Positions 36,697-48,391 of a stretch of DNA of 64,000 bases are shown piece after piece. Position numbers and translations under genes: made by a program. Source of the DNA: Synaphobranchus kaupii (taxonomy: Eukaryota > Chordata > Actinopteri > Anguilliformes > Synaphobranchidae); contig CM056377.1 in NCBI GenBank assembly GCA_029718625.1, forward strand, positions 103,242,585 through 103,306,584, in the 5' to 3' direction. The notes under the pieces were generated by a model. That model saw only the letters and a list, made by a program, of their open reading frames with translations. It was not told the origin of the DNA and searched no databases. Positions within the stretch are counted from its first letter, which is position 1. Each line of letters starts with the position of its first letter.

Positions 36697-36857
36697 AGGG
36701 TTTTACAGCTTTATTTGGACAGCACAGTGTATAGAGACAGGAACAATAGGGATGAGAGAGTGGGAGGGACATGCGACAAAGGTCGCGTGGCCGGATTTTA
36801 ACCGCCGACAATGAGCATGTGGACGGTGCTCTTATAGGCTACGCCATGGAGACACCA
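36697..36857 (-). mobile_element. tRNA-derived SINE, minus strand
   Basis: Read on the minus strand it has an A-box-like TGGCGTAGCCTATAAG (near 36829-36845) and a B-box-like GGTTAAAATCC (36793-36803; consensus GGTTCGAATCC). A CCTTTGTCGCATGTC body and a pyrimidine-rich stretch follow, then an AATAAAG-containing 3' end. That order matches a SINE abundant in teleosts. The B box has mutated bases, so it is an old copy, probably not transcribable by RNA polymerase III. Confidence 0.7.
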
Positions 36858-37082
36858 AGCCGGATGTGTCTTGACTTTTGAGATATACACTTTGGGACAA
36901 AGAATGTTGTCTTGTAGTACTGTGGAGTATATTTGATCACCATCCTATAATAAAATTTGGTAAATATTAAAAATAAGAGTAATTCACACCATGAAATATT
37001 TGTCTTTCCACAAATATTGTCATTTAAAGAAATTCAGCTTGGTCTGTTTTTTCCTTCTAAGCACTAAACTGATGCTCCTTGG

Positions 37083-37748
37083 CTAAGTCTGTTTGACATC
37101 ATTTGTATTCGCCTCTGAATCCTCTCTTTTGATTCTGACTTTTTCCATCATATTTGACCTTATTTTGAAAACGTTACGAAGAGGTTTTCGCGTCATATGT
37201 TTACCTGCACCAGTCACAACACTGCTGCCAGCAGATTTATGAAGAGCTCTTGAATGTGGTATTTTTACAGAAATTATGTTTGGTTTCACTGGGGCATATT
37301 TCCTGCCTGGAATTTCATCAAAAATGGAGCTCCCAATCAGCTGACTAATCAGCACTGCTTGTTCCTTTACCTTTCTGAGCACAGTTACAGATTGTTCTAT
37401 AGACTGAAACATGCTGTTGAGGTGTTGTTCCTTCCACATCCAGTTGATAAATGCTGTGAAACTGAGTTTTCTAAATCTGTTTGAATCACTAACATGGTCA
37501 GTATGGGGAAGAGAGGTGAAATTGGTTCTTTCAAAATGGTATGGATGTGAATCACATTCTCCGGAACCAGCTACAAGTGCCTTAGGCTGGACCTGCCATT
37601 GTGGAGTCCAGGTAAAATAGCGCAGGGTTGGACTGGAACAGACCCTATCCAGGGCGCTGTCATTGTGCGGTTTGTAGTCCTCTCCTGTTGATGTTCCTGA
37701 AAGAACTCTACTTTCATAGCACCCGTCTGCTTCCCAGTCATTCTCACT
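37083..37748 (-). CDS. Unidentified antisense open frame (possible nested exon or retro-pseudogene)
   Basis: One minus-strand frame is open for about 222 codons, from a stop near 37749 to the stop at 37083-37085. The first ATG in it is at 37439 (118 codons). The lower part looks protein-like: an amphipathic helical stretch FINWMWKEQHLNSMFQSIEQ, then basic, Ser-rich sequence, then an acidic tail REDSEANTNDVKQT. I recognise no domain. The upstream part overlaps the first unit of the 94-bp minisatellite, where every later unit has stops. It could be the last exon of a gene nested in the dab1 intron, a processed remnant, or chance. There is no clear acceptor and no poly(A) tail. Confidence 0.3.
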   Translation of the reverse strand, partial: SENDWEADGCYESRVLSGTSTGEDYKPHNDSALDRVCSSPTLRYFTWTPQWQVQPKALVAGSGECDSHPYHFERTNFTSLPHTDHVSDSNRFRKLSFTAFINWMWKEQHLNSMFQSIEQSVTVLRKVKEQAVLISQLIGSSIFDEIPGRKYAPVKPNIISVKIPHSRALHKSAGSSVVTGAGKHMTRKPLRNVFKIRSNMMEKVRIKREDSEANTNDVKQT

Positions 37749-38326
37749 TTACCATAACATGCGGGTTTTAGTCCTCTCCTGTTGATGTTCCTGAAAGAAC
37801 TCTACTTTCATAGCACCCGTCTGCTTCCCAGTCGTTCTCACTTTACCATAACATGCGGGTTTTAGTCCTCTCCTGTTGATGTTCCTGAAAGAACTCTACT
37901 TTCATAGCACCCATCTGCTTCCCAGTCATTCACACTTTACCATAACATGCGGGTTTTAGTCCTCTCCTGTTGATGTTCCTGAAAGAACTCTACTTTCATA
38001 GCACCCGTCTGCTTCCCAGTCGTTCTCACTTTACCATAACATGCGGGTTTTAGTCCTCTCCTGTTGATGTTCCTGAAAGAACTCTACTTTCATAGCACCC
38101 ATCTGCTTCCCAGTCATTCACACTTTATCATAACATGCGGGTTTTAGTCCTCTCCTGTTGATGTTCCTGAAAGAACTCTACTTTCATAGCACCCGTCTGC
38201 TTCCCAGTCATTCACACTTTACCATAACATGCGGGTTTTAGTCCTCTCCTGTTGATGTTCCTGAAAGAACTCTACTTTCATAGCACCCGTCTGCTTCCCA
38301 GTCGTTCTCACTTTACCATAACATGT
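37668..38326. repeat. 94-bp minisatellite, 7 copies
   Basis: The phrase TCTCCTGTTGATGTTCCTGA starts at 37681, 37775, 37869, 37963, 38057, 38151 and 38245, exactly 94 bp apart. Copies differ at a few places (CCCGTCTGC or CCCATCTGC; GTCGTTCTC or GTCATTCAC). Copies 2-3 and 4-5 share the same alternation, so two-unit blocks were duplicated. 94 is not a multiple of three, so the array cannot be a continuous coding repeat. Confidence 0.95.
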
Positions 38327-39082
38327 CCTCATTCCTGGAAATTCACTTCTATAGACTGGAGCTGACAAAAACAGGCGCAGGGGTGCAAAAAAGCACTTTA
38401 CAGTCCCGGTAAAGGAAAATATGCACTCCTTTTATCTTTGCCTCTGCCACAGTGCTTCCATTGACCACATAGTGCTAGGCAGAAGGGCAAATGAAACATA
38501 AAGTAAGGAACAAATTGTTTACCTTTCTCTCTCCTCTGAAAGAAATCCTTCGATATATGAATATCACTGCCACTGGAGGCTGATGCGAAAGCATAATGAG
38601 GAACGGCGTGACGGAAAGTTCCAGGCTAAATGCAAGGCTGCTGGGCGGGTGACTCACAGCGCGCCATTGTGTTCAGAAAGTGGAGTGTCTGCGTGGGAGC
38701 GGAGTGGCTGTGGCTGGGAGAGGAGGGTAATGTTGAGTCTCCCATTTAAGGGGTAGGCGTTAATCAGTAGGGTCCTGATTGTGGGTTTTTTTTTGTATCG
38801 CGCAGTCGTTGCTGTGCCATGTGACAATGCGGAGAGTCACAACAGCTGTCCTCCTTTACCGAGTCAAGATCCTTCCAGTGTTACACGGCGTCTCTCTGTC
38901 ACTCCCGCTCCGTGCCGCCGCCTAATTAGTAATGCCCCAGACCTAGTCTTCGAGGTGTTTGCACTGAATGGCATCCCTCATTTACAAGATGTGTTACTAA
39001 TGATGTCTCGGTGTCCCTGTGGATGTCCTTACACGGCACCTGTTATAATGTCTCAGCCAGAGACTCGGGGGATGCGTCGTGT
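38327..39082. other. Intronic sequence, nothing recognised
   Basis: Becomes more GC-rich to the right. The open frames at 38781-39134 and 39011-39358 run into the SINE and are not believed. Confidence 0.4.
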
Positions 39083-39330
39083 AACATTATCCACTCGCTT
39101 GGCAAACGTCCTTGTCGAGGGCGGGCCCGCATAGCCCGTGCCGTGCACGCCGCCTCCCCTTTAAACAGCTGGAAATTCGCCGAGGTAATTAAGGTTAAGT
39201 ATTGCACTCGAGGGTGCGGCGGCGGCAGTGCCCCGCCCAGGATTCAAACCGGCGACCCTGCGGTCGCACGTTTACCCTGCCTTCTACCCGTGTGTGCGTT
39301 GCGAGCCGCCGATAGCGCCGTAACGGGGGG
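39083..39330 (-). mobile_element. V-SINE-like element, minus strand, GC-rich
   Basis: The minus strand carries a tRNA-like head with a B-box GGTTTGAATCC (39240-39250). A body follows that resembles teleost V-SINEs: GGCACTGCCGCC, ACTTAACC and TTCCAGCTGTTTAAA (about 39155-39232). The 3' end (GACGTTTGCCAAGCGAGTGG, 39091-39110) resembles the LINE-2-derived tail of these SINEs. The copy is diverged and unusually rich in CpG. V-SINEs are mobilised by L2-type LINEs such as the one at 47969-49180. Assignment is by remembered consensus. Confidence 0.6.
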
Positions 39331-39654
39331 TTTAAACATCACACCAAATCAATTGTAGTAATTAATAAACGCTTTGCGGGTGAATTTCCCAGTGGCCTGC
39401 TGAGGAGGGATAATGAGAGAGCGGTATTCAAACTGTATCTGTTCAGAGTGGGATGGACACACACGGGGCCGTTCATGATGAAAATGAATGTCATTAATGC
39501 ACATTAAAATGGAAAGGAGCCTAATGCAGCCGAGGCTGTTTGAGAAGCACCGTGACTAATGACGCAGATGTCTTTTGGTGAGCGCCTTTGGACCTGCCCA
39601 TTTTTTAAAACCAAGCAGTAAATAGCTATGGAAGTTTTTTTTTCCCCCCTTTAG

Positions 39655-40060
39655 TGCAGCCCCTCGTTACCATTGGCGCCGAGCGCCGGTCGTGACCGGC
39701 CCTTTCAGACGGGGAGGGGCGGGCGCGCTCCGGGCGCTCTCGGCCTTCGTGGTCGAACCTCCGAACCTCTCGGTACCATAGAAACGGGAGCGGGAGGGCA
39801 GCGAGTCGCGGCGCGATCCAGAAGTTAATTTGCGGGGCTGAACCTTTTCGGCGGGAGTCCTGGCGCTCTGCAGCGGCGCATATGCGACTCCCCCATTCAT
39901 TTCACAGCAGATATAGAGCAGGGCAGTGTGCCAGCGGTGCAGGGGAGGGACTCTCTGCGGGCCCCAGCTGCATAAAGAGACGCGCGCACGGCGCCTTTTC
40001 ACCGACACCGGGAGCGCACCGTGTGGCACGCTGACAATTCACCGTCAGCACAGATCGCGC
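39655..40060. promoter_or_regulatory. CpG-rich island with GC boxes
   Basis: About 400 bp dense in CpG, with GGGGAGGGGCGGGCG (39708-39722) and several GCGCGC words, standing out from the AT-rich surroundings. It lies about 4.3 kb inside the first coding intron of dab1. It could be an internal promoter or a developmental regulatory region. No exon, TATA box or recognisable start was found, so it is a candidate only. Confidence 0.45.
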
Positions 40061-41692
40061 TTGAGGAGCCAGCATCACAGAGTGTCATTTATACCCCAGA
40101 GTCTAGACCAGCTACACATCTTCTGCTCTACAACTCTTTGATACATCTTACTTTGAATAGTCTATCTGCTTTCATTTATTTATTTATTTTAAATTTTCTC
40201 CTTCAACAATGACAACCCATTATTCCTAATTGAAATATTTCCCTCTAGGTGGGTGCACTTGAGGTGTCGGAACAAAATTTGATTCTCCTTTTAGGTGAGG
40301 GTGACAGAGGGGGGAGAGAGAGAGGGCCCAGTGAGGTCTACGTCCCCACTGCCTGCGCTAATGAACAGTGGTAGAGTTGTAATGTACCAGGTCAGGAGGC
40401 TTCACAACAGACTGCTCCATGTGAAATTGAAATGGGATTGAATCACAACTGTAGGGGCTGGGGCCTGTCAGTGACTCGCCGTGCTCTCTACTTGGCTATG
40501 ATTAACATCACTCCCATAGTAAATCTGGATTATTGAGGGGGGGGAGGGGGGGCTTTCAGTCCTTGATATTGCCTCTCCTGTTAGCCTCTGATTCTCAGAC
40601 AAATTGCATGGCTTGAGGAAGTGACTATTAAATAGAGTTGGGTTTAATGAAAAAAAAAAGTCTTTCCCATCAAATCATGTTGAATTACAATGCAGTTGCA
40701 TATCTGGTCTTGTCATTTAGCATAATTGGATGGGGATGTTACAGGGGCTTTTGTTGTATTTAGATTAATGTGAATATGGAAATATTACAGTCACAAGTAT
40801 ATGATGAAAAATGTTCCCCATATTACTATTGTAAATTAAGAATAGTGTTATAGATATCAACAGTAAAAAGATTAAAGGACATTGTGACTAGTAGTATCAA
40901 ATCTGTCTTGCAATTATCTACGTGAAGAATACATACACCAATCAAATTTTTCTTATGTGATCAGTCAGTTACCAAGATGTTTTATCCTCAACTAAAATCC
41001 CTGAACTGTGTTACATTTTAGTGTTGAAATGTTGAGAAAAATTGGCCCATTTATTGGATGTAAAATCAACATAAAAAGTTTCCAAATTGTGTTTTTGCCT
41101 GTAAAAGCTGTATTACATGATTTTAGCAGGACTCATATGCAAAGACTTCATCAGCATGTTTTTTTTCTATACAAGTGAGTGTAAATACATTTTTAATTAA
41201 GTGTGATTTTAGTTTTTTTCTGCACAGAATGCTTGATTCCATTTGGCAAGTCCCACAAAATTGTGAATAAATATTGTTCATGGGAATGCATAAAGATGCA
41301 TCAATGCTAATGGAAACATACTTTCACTGTATGACATCCTCCCTCTCAGACAGTAAAATACTCGGCAGTAACTTGCACGTTGAGCATGTTGTGTTTTTGT
41401 ACTTGTTCGCGGAGCTACAAAGCTGAATATTAACCAGGTTCAGAGTTTCAGAAGAAACTTAGAGTTTGCATGTGCTTTTCTCTGTACAACGTGATGCATC
41501 TTTATGCATAGTCTTGTGTGATACTGTATGGGAAGGTACGAAACAGGTCTTACAAATAAATACAAGAAATCCCTACAGACAAATCATAAAACTATGATGA
41601 CAATTGTGACCTGGGTGTAAGTATTGTAACGGTTAATTTAGTTGGCAAGCCATATATATATATACAGTATGTGGGTAAATAGGATAAATCGA
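40061..41692. other. Intronic sequence, nothing recognised
   Basis: AT-rich. A GA/G-rich patch at 40296-40328 and an interrupted G run at 40537-40552 are the only low-complexity features. Confidence 0.5.
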
Positions 41693-41880
41693 TATTATTA
41701 TTATTATTATTATTATTAAGTAGTAGTGTTTATTGTATTAGTGATGCACTGTTACTATTATCTCATTATTGATGTATTATTCTTCTTCATCATATTATTT
41801 TGTAATAATAATAATAATAATAATAATAAAACACTAATTAATATAATATCAATAATAAAGAAGAATAACAATTAAGATTT
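41693..41880. repeat. Inverted (TTA)n ... (TAA)n microsatellites forming an AT-rich palindrome
   Basis: A TTA run at 41693-41718 and a TAA run at 41812-41829 are mutually complementary. Flanking words also pair (ATTATTCTTCTT at about 41776-41787 with AAGAAGAATAA near 41868-41878). The segment could extrude as a hairpin or be a decayed palindromic element. Confidence 0.6.
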
Positions 41881-44333
41881 GGCATGCTTTATATTTTTAG
41901 GCCTATGTATAGTAAAGATTAATAGAGGAGGTAGTAAATGGAAAGACTGCCCATCCTGTTGGTAATTCTAACATAACATAATATTGTATTATCTGTCTGT
42001 TCTGGACAAGTGATAAAGCTAACGGTACATTGCTTTTAAGTAATAAGGTACTCACTTTGTGGTATACAGGTGTAACGTGTAGCCTCGACAGTGCATTTAC
42101 AAACATTAGACCGGAAGGCGTATTTGTTTAAAGGCTGTTACATGACTAAATAGTTGTGTTTCACCATACATATAACTGTTATATGGTAATTTGCTGAAGA
42201 TAACCAGTATTAAAATAGCAGAACACACAGTTAGAAGGCGCAACGTTGCCTGACATTAATTCTAATTTGGTAAGCTTAGGTAGTGATGGCAAGTCCTTAA
42301 TGTTATTTTAAAATGAGAATACAAGTATCAGAGTACGCCCAATTCATATTATCAACTTGCGACAGCGACAAAGTGACAAGATTCCATTCCAAGCCTTTGG
42401 ACAACAGTGTCAAACAGCGTGGGAGGTGGAATCAGTACACAGACTGGCTCTGGCTGCTGCTGTAACCATAGAAACAGGTTGATTCACAAAACCAATAGCT
42501 AAAGTTAAAAATTCTGTTTTTATCCGAGGAATATCTTAGTTGCAACATGTTACATCTAGCAAAGCATTTTTATGGTTTGGCCCAGTGTACAGTATTTAAT
42601 AGGTTTGGAAGTAAGTTTGTAGTTAAGTCTATAGTTATGTAGACTAGAGTTAATGACTCAGCTGACTGACTGCTATAGCGGTTCACGGTATTGGTAGCTA
42701 AATGCACTTTTCATACAATGGTACATGTCAATTTGCAATCGAAAATCCTGTTTAATCAATGAATGTATGATGCCTGTCTGTTGTGATATAGTTGTTAAAT
42801 TAGCACTATTGTAAGTATTTGGTTATTATTAATCAGCTTGGTAGCTTGCCTCACAAGTGCAACAAACATGGCGGCGTTTCAGTCCATGTGTGCTATTGGC
42901 TGAAATAGCATCATATGCACTAAATCATCCTGATTGGCCAAAAAAAGGGGTCAGATTTGGAGGACATTTTGGAAGGGAAATGTTTCTGGGAATGAATGGG
43001 CTCAATTAATGGGCTCAATTAATTTTGAATGGCAATCTTTGCATCTTTAATTGCTAATAAATGAATGCATAATCTATAATTAGTATCATTAAGATTTTGC
43101 ACATAATAGTAGAATAATATGGTATACATTTTCTATGGTATTGGGTAGTATAAAAATGGTCAAACTAGATATATTTACAAAAATGGGAAGAGAGAAGAAG
43201 AATAAGAATAGTACTTTCCATGTTTCACATGCAAACAAACAAGCACATATTTTCCTGCTGCTTAAATCTGGGTTTTCCCTAAAAATGGACAGGCTTAATA
43301 GACCGAAGATATAATGGTTTTTCGGACGGGAATTAGTATTCTTATGTCCCATGAATTAATCATATTGTTTTCACCATGAGGATGCTTGCATTGCATCGCA
43401 CACTATGAAGACAAAGTGAATCTTAATGAAGTGATTTTATTACGGAGTGCGGATTGATTACTTCATTTCATTATATGGGCAGCCTGGCCGTCTGGAGGAG
43501 GGAGGATGGTTGCTGTTTTGTTTTATATCTTATTGATATCACAGGGGTATCGTTTCATGGAAACAAAATTGGAAAAAGGAGGGTCAGTGTTCGCAGTCTC
43601 ACAGCGGGGGGAGAGACAATAATGACCAAATTGGGGACTTCATAGATTTTGCTTAAAATGGCAAATTGTTTTATTGTGTCGTTATAATGTTTTTTTGGTT
43701 CTCAACGCCAGATTGTTTTCTATGCTTTAATGGTTCTTTGTACATTATTGAAGTACTCTTTGAACTGTGATCCTAGTTTATCATTTTTCATCACAGCCAT
43801 CATACGCTTGGCTGTTATGTTTTTATGCCACAACTTCCAGTGCTTGTTGAGCATCTGCTCCAATATGACTTTTTTCTCTGCTGTGAAATCAAAACATTTC
43901 CGTCTGCCATGCTTTTGAATCCCTTCAGTTTCAGTTCCAGGGTTAGAACGTACAGTACTGAAGATCATTCAGACAGAATAGTAGGGCGAATCCCAACAGT
44001 CAGATGATAACTGAAGAGATCCCCAGAGGCACTCTGTACCTTATGATCCGGGAACAGCATTTACTGTAGTAACAATAGGCATGCCAGAGATTTGCCAGCT
44101 CGTACATTGGCCAGCATCTCAGAAGGACGTTTGTGTAGGTGTGACATATTTGACACGTGAGAGAGAGAAATAATCAAGTTGGAAATTTAGCAGTCATTAG
44201 GGTACACATGTAGGGTAAACAATTTTACATGTATAATTTATTTCCCCCAAAATGTATTTAAATAACTTGAAAAGATTAGGCCAGTCAATTAGTCTAATCT
44301 TTATTAGGGCCTCATTATGTTCTGCGAACTTGA
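41881..44333. other. Intronic sequence, nothing recognised
   Basis: AT-rich DNA with a short tandem duplication (AATGGGCTCAATTA, 42995-43022). An 82-codon minus-strand frame at 43720-43968 reads like protein (Lys-rich, with FDFTAEKK and KEYFNNVQ) but starts right after a stop, has no splice context and matches nothing I know. Confidence 0.45.
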
Positions 44334-44353
44334 GCACACACGCACGCGCACAC

Positions 44354-44443
<90 letters not shown>
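44334..44443 (+). repeat. (CA)n microsatellite, about 110 bp
   Basis: Begins with mixed CACGCG repeats and becomes pure CA from about 44360 to 44443. It is the longest dinucleotide repeat in the window. Cys-Val and His-Thr repeat frames on either strand are by-products. Confidence 0.97.
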
Positions 44444-44445
<2 letters not shown>

Positions 44446-47400
44446 TGGACAAAATCACTGTTTCATGAATATGTTATTACTGTCAGGTGAACCCCCCCTA
44501 GCCCCTTCTCCACCGATAATGAAGCCCACCAAGATTAATTATTATTTTTTCTTTTCAATTTAACTGGATATACCCGTAATTTATTTTTCAGCATCTATTT
44601 CCAGTGATTATTTTCAGAAAGATGTCACACAATGAAGCCCTGATGAATAGCATTTGGACAACATTGAGGGAACGCCTAACCCTGTGCCGCGCTGAACCAT
44701 TTTAATTACAAGCTTTAATGAACTATGAATGTTCACTTGACGCAAAAAATAAAGAAATTACAGAGGAACAATCAATCATTTTTTATTACAGGATAACGCA
44801 GTCGTTTTGCGCTAATCATACACATCTAAATATGTAAATCACGTCAATAACCTTTCCCCACAGTCACTTTCGAATACTGTATTATTTTAGTGCTGCATGC
44901 CTCAAATGAACAAGAATTTATGCACTTTAAAACAAGCTAAGAATAATTGGCTGAATTATGTGTATTTACAAAATAAGAGATTGATTTGCACGGCTATTTC
45001 ATTCCTACTCAGGATTTACATTATGGTATCAAACAATTGCCTCAATCTTTGTAATTTATGTCTTATAATATTTGTATATTACATTATATGTGAATTACAT
45101 ACCTCATTAACTTTTTCTTCGGGGAGTCACCAATCAATGATAGAAGTACTAAAAAATTTACACTTTATTTTATTATCTTTCTGCTATATCTACTTTGCTC
45201 AATTAGATTGTTATAAATTATGGTTTAAGTTCTTGATTGATTTAATTTGTAGCTACAGATACAGACAAAAAATTCAATTAACCTTTGTGTCCTTTCCACA
45301 CAGAGAATATCCCTTCTTTACTGTCTGATGGACATTTGATTACAATATTGGAAACAATGCTAGGGATGAGCCTAGGGATGATTATAGTGCTACCAGCTGA
45401 ATGATTAGTATTCTAATGATTATTATCATTCTAATTAAAGGATTTCCATGCATAATAATAATAATAATAATAACAACAAGCAGGAATTTCCACTTTTAGT
45501 TGAATTAGTCATATATGATGTGGTCAAGAAGTCATAACTCATAAGGTGAATTTATTAATTGTACAGGGTTTTTACCTCAGGAGCTAATATCTAAAGACGG
45601 GTTTAAAAGCTCATAAAACACCTTTTCCCCTTAAGCCTAATGGGGGGGGGAGTAATTTAGTGAATTGTGAGATTATTCATCTATCTCGTTTGTATGTCCT
45701 GTCTATAATACTAATATCTGTGCTGTAAAATCTGGAATTCTGTACTTTGTGGAGTTCTTTGTTATTAACTGATTGTCAGTTCTGTTAATAGGTCCATGAA
45801 AGGCAGGCATCGAAGATCCTTCTCAACGCTCTTAGGCGTTCGGTTCTCTGCTACGTTAGCTTTCGTCAGTTCCTCTGCCTCCATGATGAGCCTCTTTCAT
45901 GCCCTAACATGCATCCTGGTCCCTCTGTAAAGTGTTTTAGCTACAGCCCAAAGACTTAAGAAGCCCCCTTTTGAGCAGAACTTAAGCTCCTTAGCGCTGC
46001 GAGTCTGTCCAGAGGAGTTTATTTGTGGAAAAACACAACACTGTGTTTCTGGGGAGAAGTGCGGCAGGGTCGGAGTGAGACGGGACAGGAAGTAGGGGCG
46101 TCACAGCGACGAGGCTCTGGTGCCTGGGAAGGGGCGCGGCAGTCACCACGTCGTCGTCCACAGTGGTGACGAGGAGATTTGGAAGCGGGGAGGGAGTAAC
46201 ACGCTTCTGTGTGGCACAGCAAAGATTAAGATCTTATCATCGATTCTCCTTTGATTCATTTCTCCTGACAATACAACGGAAACTTTAGCTGGGCTGTAGG
46301 GTACTCTGTGAGGGGCCTTTCAGACATGTGTGGGCGATGTAAGGCTTGTGCAATAAGAGTTGTCACACCAGACATGCATTTTATTATCACGTCCTTTCCT
46401 GTAAGATGATGTGGAAGTTATATGCATATTAGCTTGAATACAAATACATAAAAATGTATGAAATTCCTGATAAATGCCACACTAGCCAAGGACCACACAT
46501 CCCATCAGCCCCACATGTACAAATGTACAGAGGTGGCCAGCCAGTTTGAAATAGCATGTTTCCCCCTTTCCTCGGTGATGCACAAGAATCAGGGGAAGTG
46601 TAGCCTTCAAGCTCAGCCAATCTGCTGTTCTACCATATTTTTCAGATTTTTCATGCCCTACAAATAAAACGGCAAACCTACCTGCACACAGTACCTGCAT
46701 ATTAATAAAATTTTGGAAAACATTCCTGAAAGTGTGCAGATGTATTTATGGACTTCTTCAGTTTGTTTCATTATGTGGGAATTTCCCAGACTTGTAGCCA
46801 CTATGGCGGGAGTGGTAAAGAAGTCTGTTCAGCTTTTAATGCATTCTGAAACATTATGCCTGATGCTTTAGAGAGGGGCCGATACGGGGGAATGGACCGA
46901 TTTTGGTCCTGGGCTTAATGGGTAATCTTCCTGTTATATCATAGAGGTTTTTCTTGTGGACTGTATTTTTTATGCGCCTGTATGAATCTGTATGAGCTCT
47001 TTTCGTAGATTGTAATTGTGCTTTTCAGAATATATTTTTCAAAGGCGGTCATGAGACGCACCACTAATGGTAAAGGGGCATAGACATGTATTCTCTCAGG
47101 CATATTCCCTGTGTGTACTCATAGTGTGTACTCATAGTGTGTACTCTGTGATTTATCCCACTCTGTGGAGTAAAGGGATCAGGGAGAAATGCAGTCGTTA
47201 CATATCTGAGACACCTGGACAGCGCACAGGGGCTTAAGCCAGAAATATTTACCGTGCGTCTTTCGGAAGTATTAAAAGACTATTGCATTATGCAGAGTAA
47301 TACCTTTTTGTGTGACTTGTTTACGGCGTGAACTCTGCTCATACACCGTAGGCACCTCTATCTCCATACAGGGCTGGAGAGAGCCAGGAAGACAGCAGAA

Positions 47401-47968
47401 TTTCCGTTCATGCATAATCCAGGGAAACATCATTTTGTTTTTGCTCTGAAAATAATAGATAGCTAGGGTAGAATACTAGTGTATGTGTTTGTAATGCAGA
47501 TAAGTGATCGACTTACTCCATGTGGAATGGCTGCATATTTTGAACATCCTGGTACTCTCTCATCTCCATGCATTCAATCATTGTTATTACATTTTCATCT
47601 GTACGTATATATATCGAATATCGATATTAAAAACAAACAGTTATACAGAATCATAAGAACTAAGACGCAAGAATTTCACTGAAATAAGTGACATCACTTA
47701 ATCTTCTCATTGCACTGTGAAGAATATAACTTGCAGAGATACATGAGAGGGCATATGGATGCACAGGGACTCATAATGAAACCATTTTCAGTCACTAAAG
47801 GCTTTAAAAGCATCTAAATTGGCTTTATGTACATACTGTATATACATATATAGTATGTTCTTACATGTCGTATTGGCAAAAATAGTATTTATCTGTAATT
47901 TCCCAAGTCTTTGTCCTTGTCTGAGATATAGATATAGGACAACAATAGTAATATGATTATTTGTTAAA
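44444..47968. other. Intronic sequence with a GC-rich patch at 46040-46190
   Basis: Mostly AT-rich. The 143-codon frame at 44897-45328 is AT-driven chance. An ATA/AAT microsatellite lies at 45452-45475. The 46040-46190 patch is GC-rich with several CpG (GGGGCGTCAC, CACGTCGTCGTCC). A triple GTGTACTCATA-type duplication lies at 47114-47150. No gene was recognised. Confidence 0.45.
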
Positions 47969-48164
47969 ATTACATTACATTACATTTATTTAGCAGACGC
48001 TTTTATCCAAAGCGACGTACAGTAAGTGCGTACAGAGACATCATCATCATTACAGAACAGACAAGGCAAGGCACATCCTTTGCATAATGTAGCAGCTATC
48101 CCTAGCAATGAACGTTGACTGTAGTTCACAGTAAGCTGTGGGCAAATCAGCAACACCACACTTT

Positions 48165-48347
48165 CATTCCAAATACTATTATAAACTATACTATTATAAA
48201 CCATTCCAAATACTATTATAAACTATGCTATTATAAACCATTCCAAATACTATTATAAACTATACTATTATAAATCATTCCAAATACCATTATAAACTGC
48301 TATTATAAACCATTCCAAATACTATTATAAACTATAATAAACAGACA
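48165..48347. repeat. 37-bp tandem repeat inside the LINE-2 3' UTR, 5 copies
   Basis: CATTCCAAATACTATTATAA starts at 48165, 48202, 48239, 48276 and 48311; spacing is 37 bp except the last (35 bp). It lies between the RT stop codon (48392) and the LINE tail (47970), so it arose within this copy or its source element. Confidence 0.93.
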
Positions 48348-48391
48348 GGAAAACACAGGGAACAGGGAACTGATATTCCTAGGTGAGGATA

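Noticed and set aside
43720..43968. 82-codon minus-strand Lys-rich frame as a gene
   Set aside because: It starts directly after an in-frame stop and has no splice signals or recognisable homology. It remains a weak curiosity.
44252..44563. Poly(His-Thr) and poly(Cys-Val) frames
   Set aside because: Translations of a (CA)n microsatellite.
44897..45328. 143-codon frame rich in Leu, Ile, Tyr and Cys
   Set aside because: AT-rich composition gives hydrophobic codons; no motif, no signal peptide logic and no splice context.
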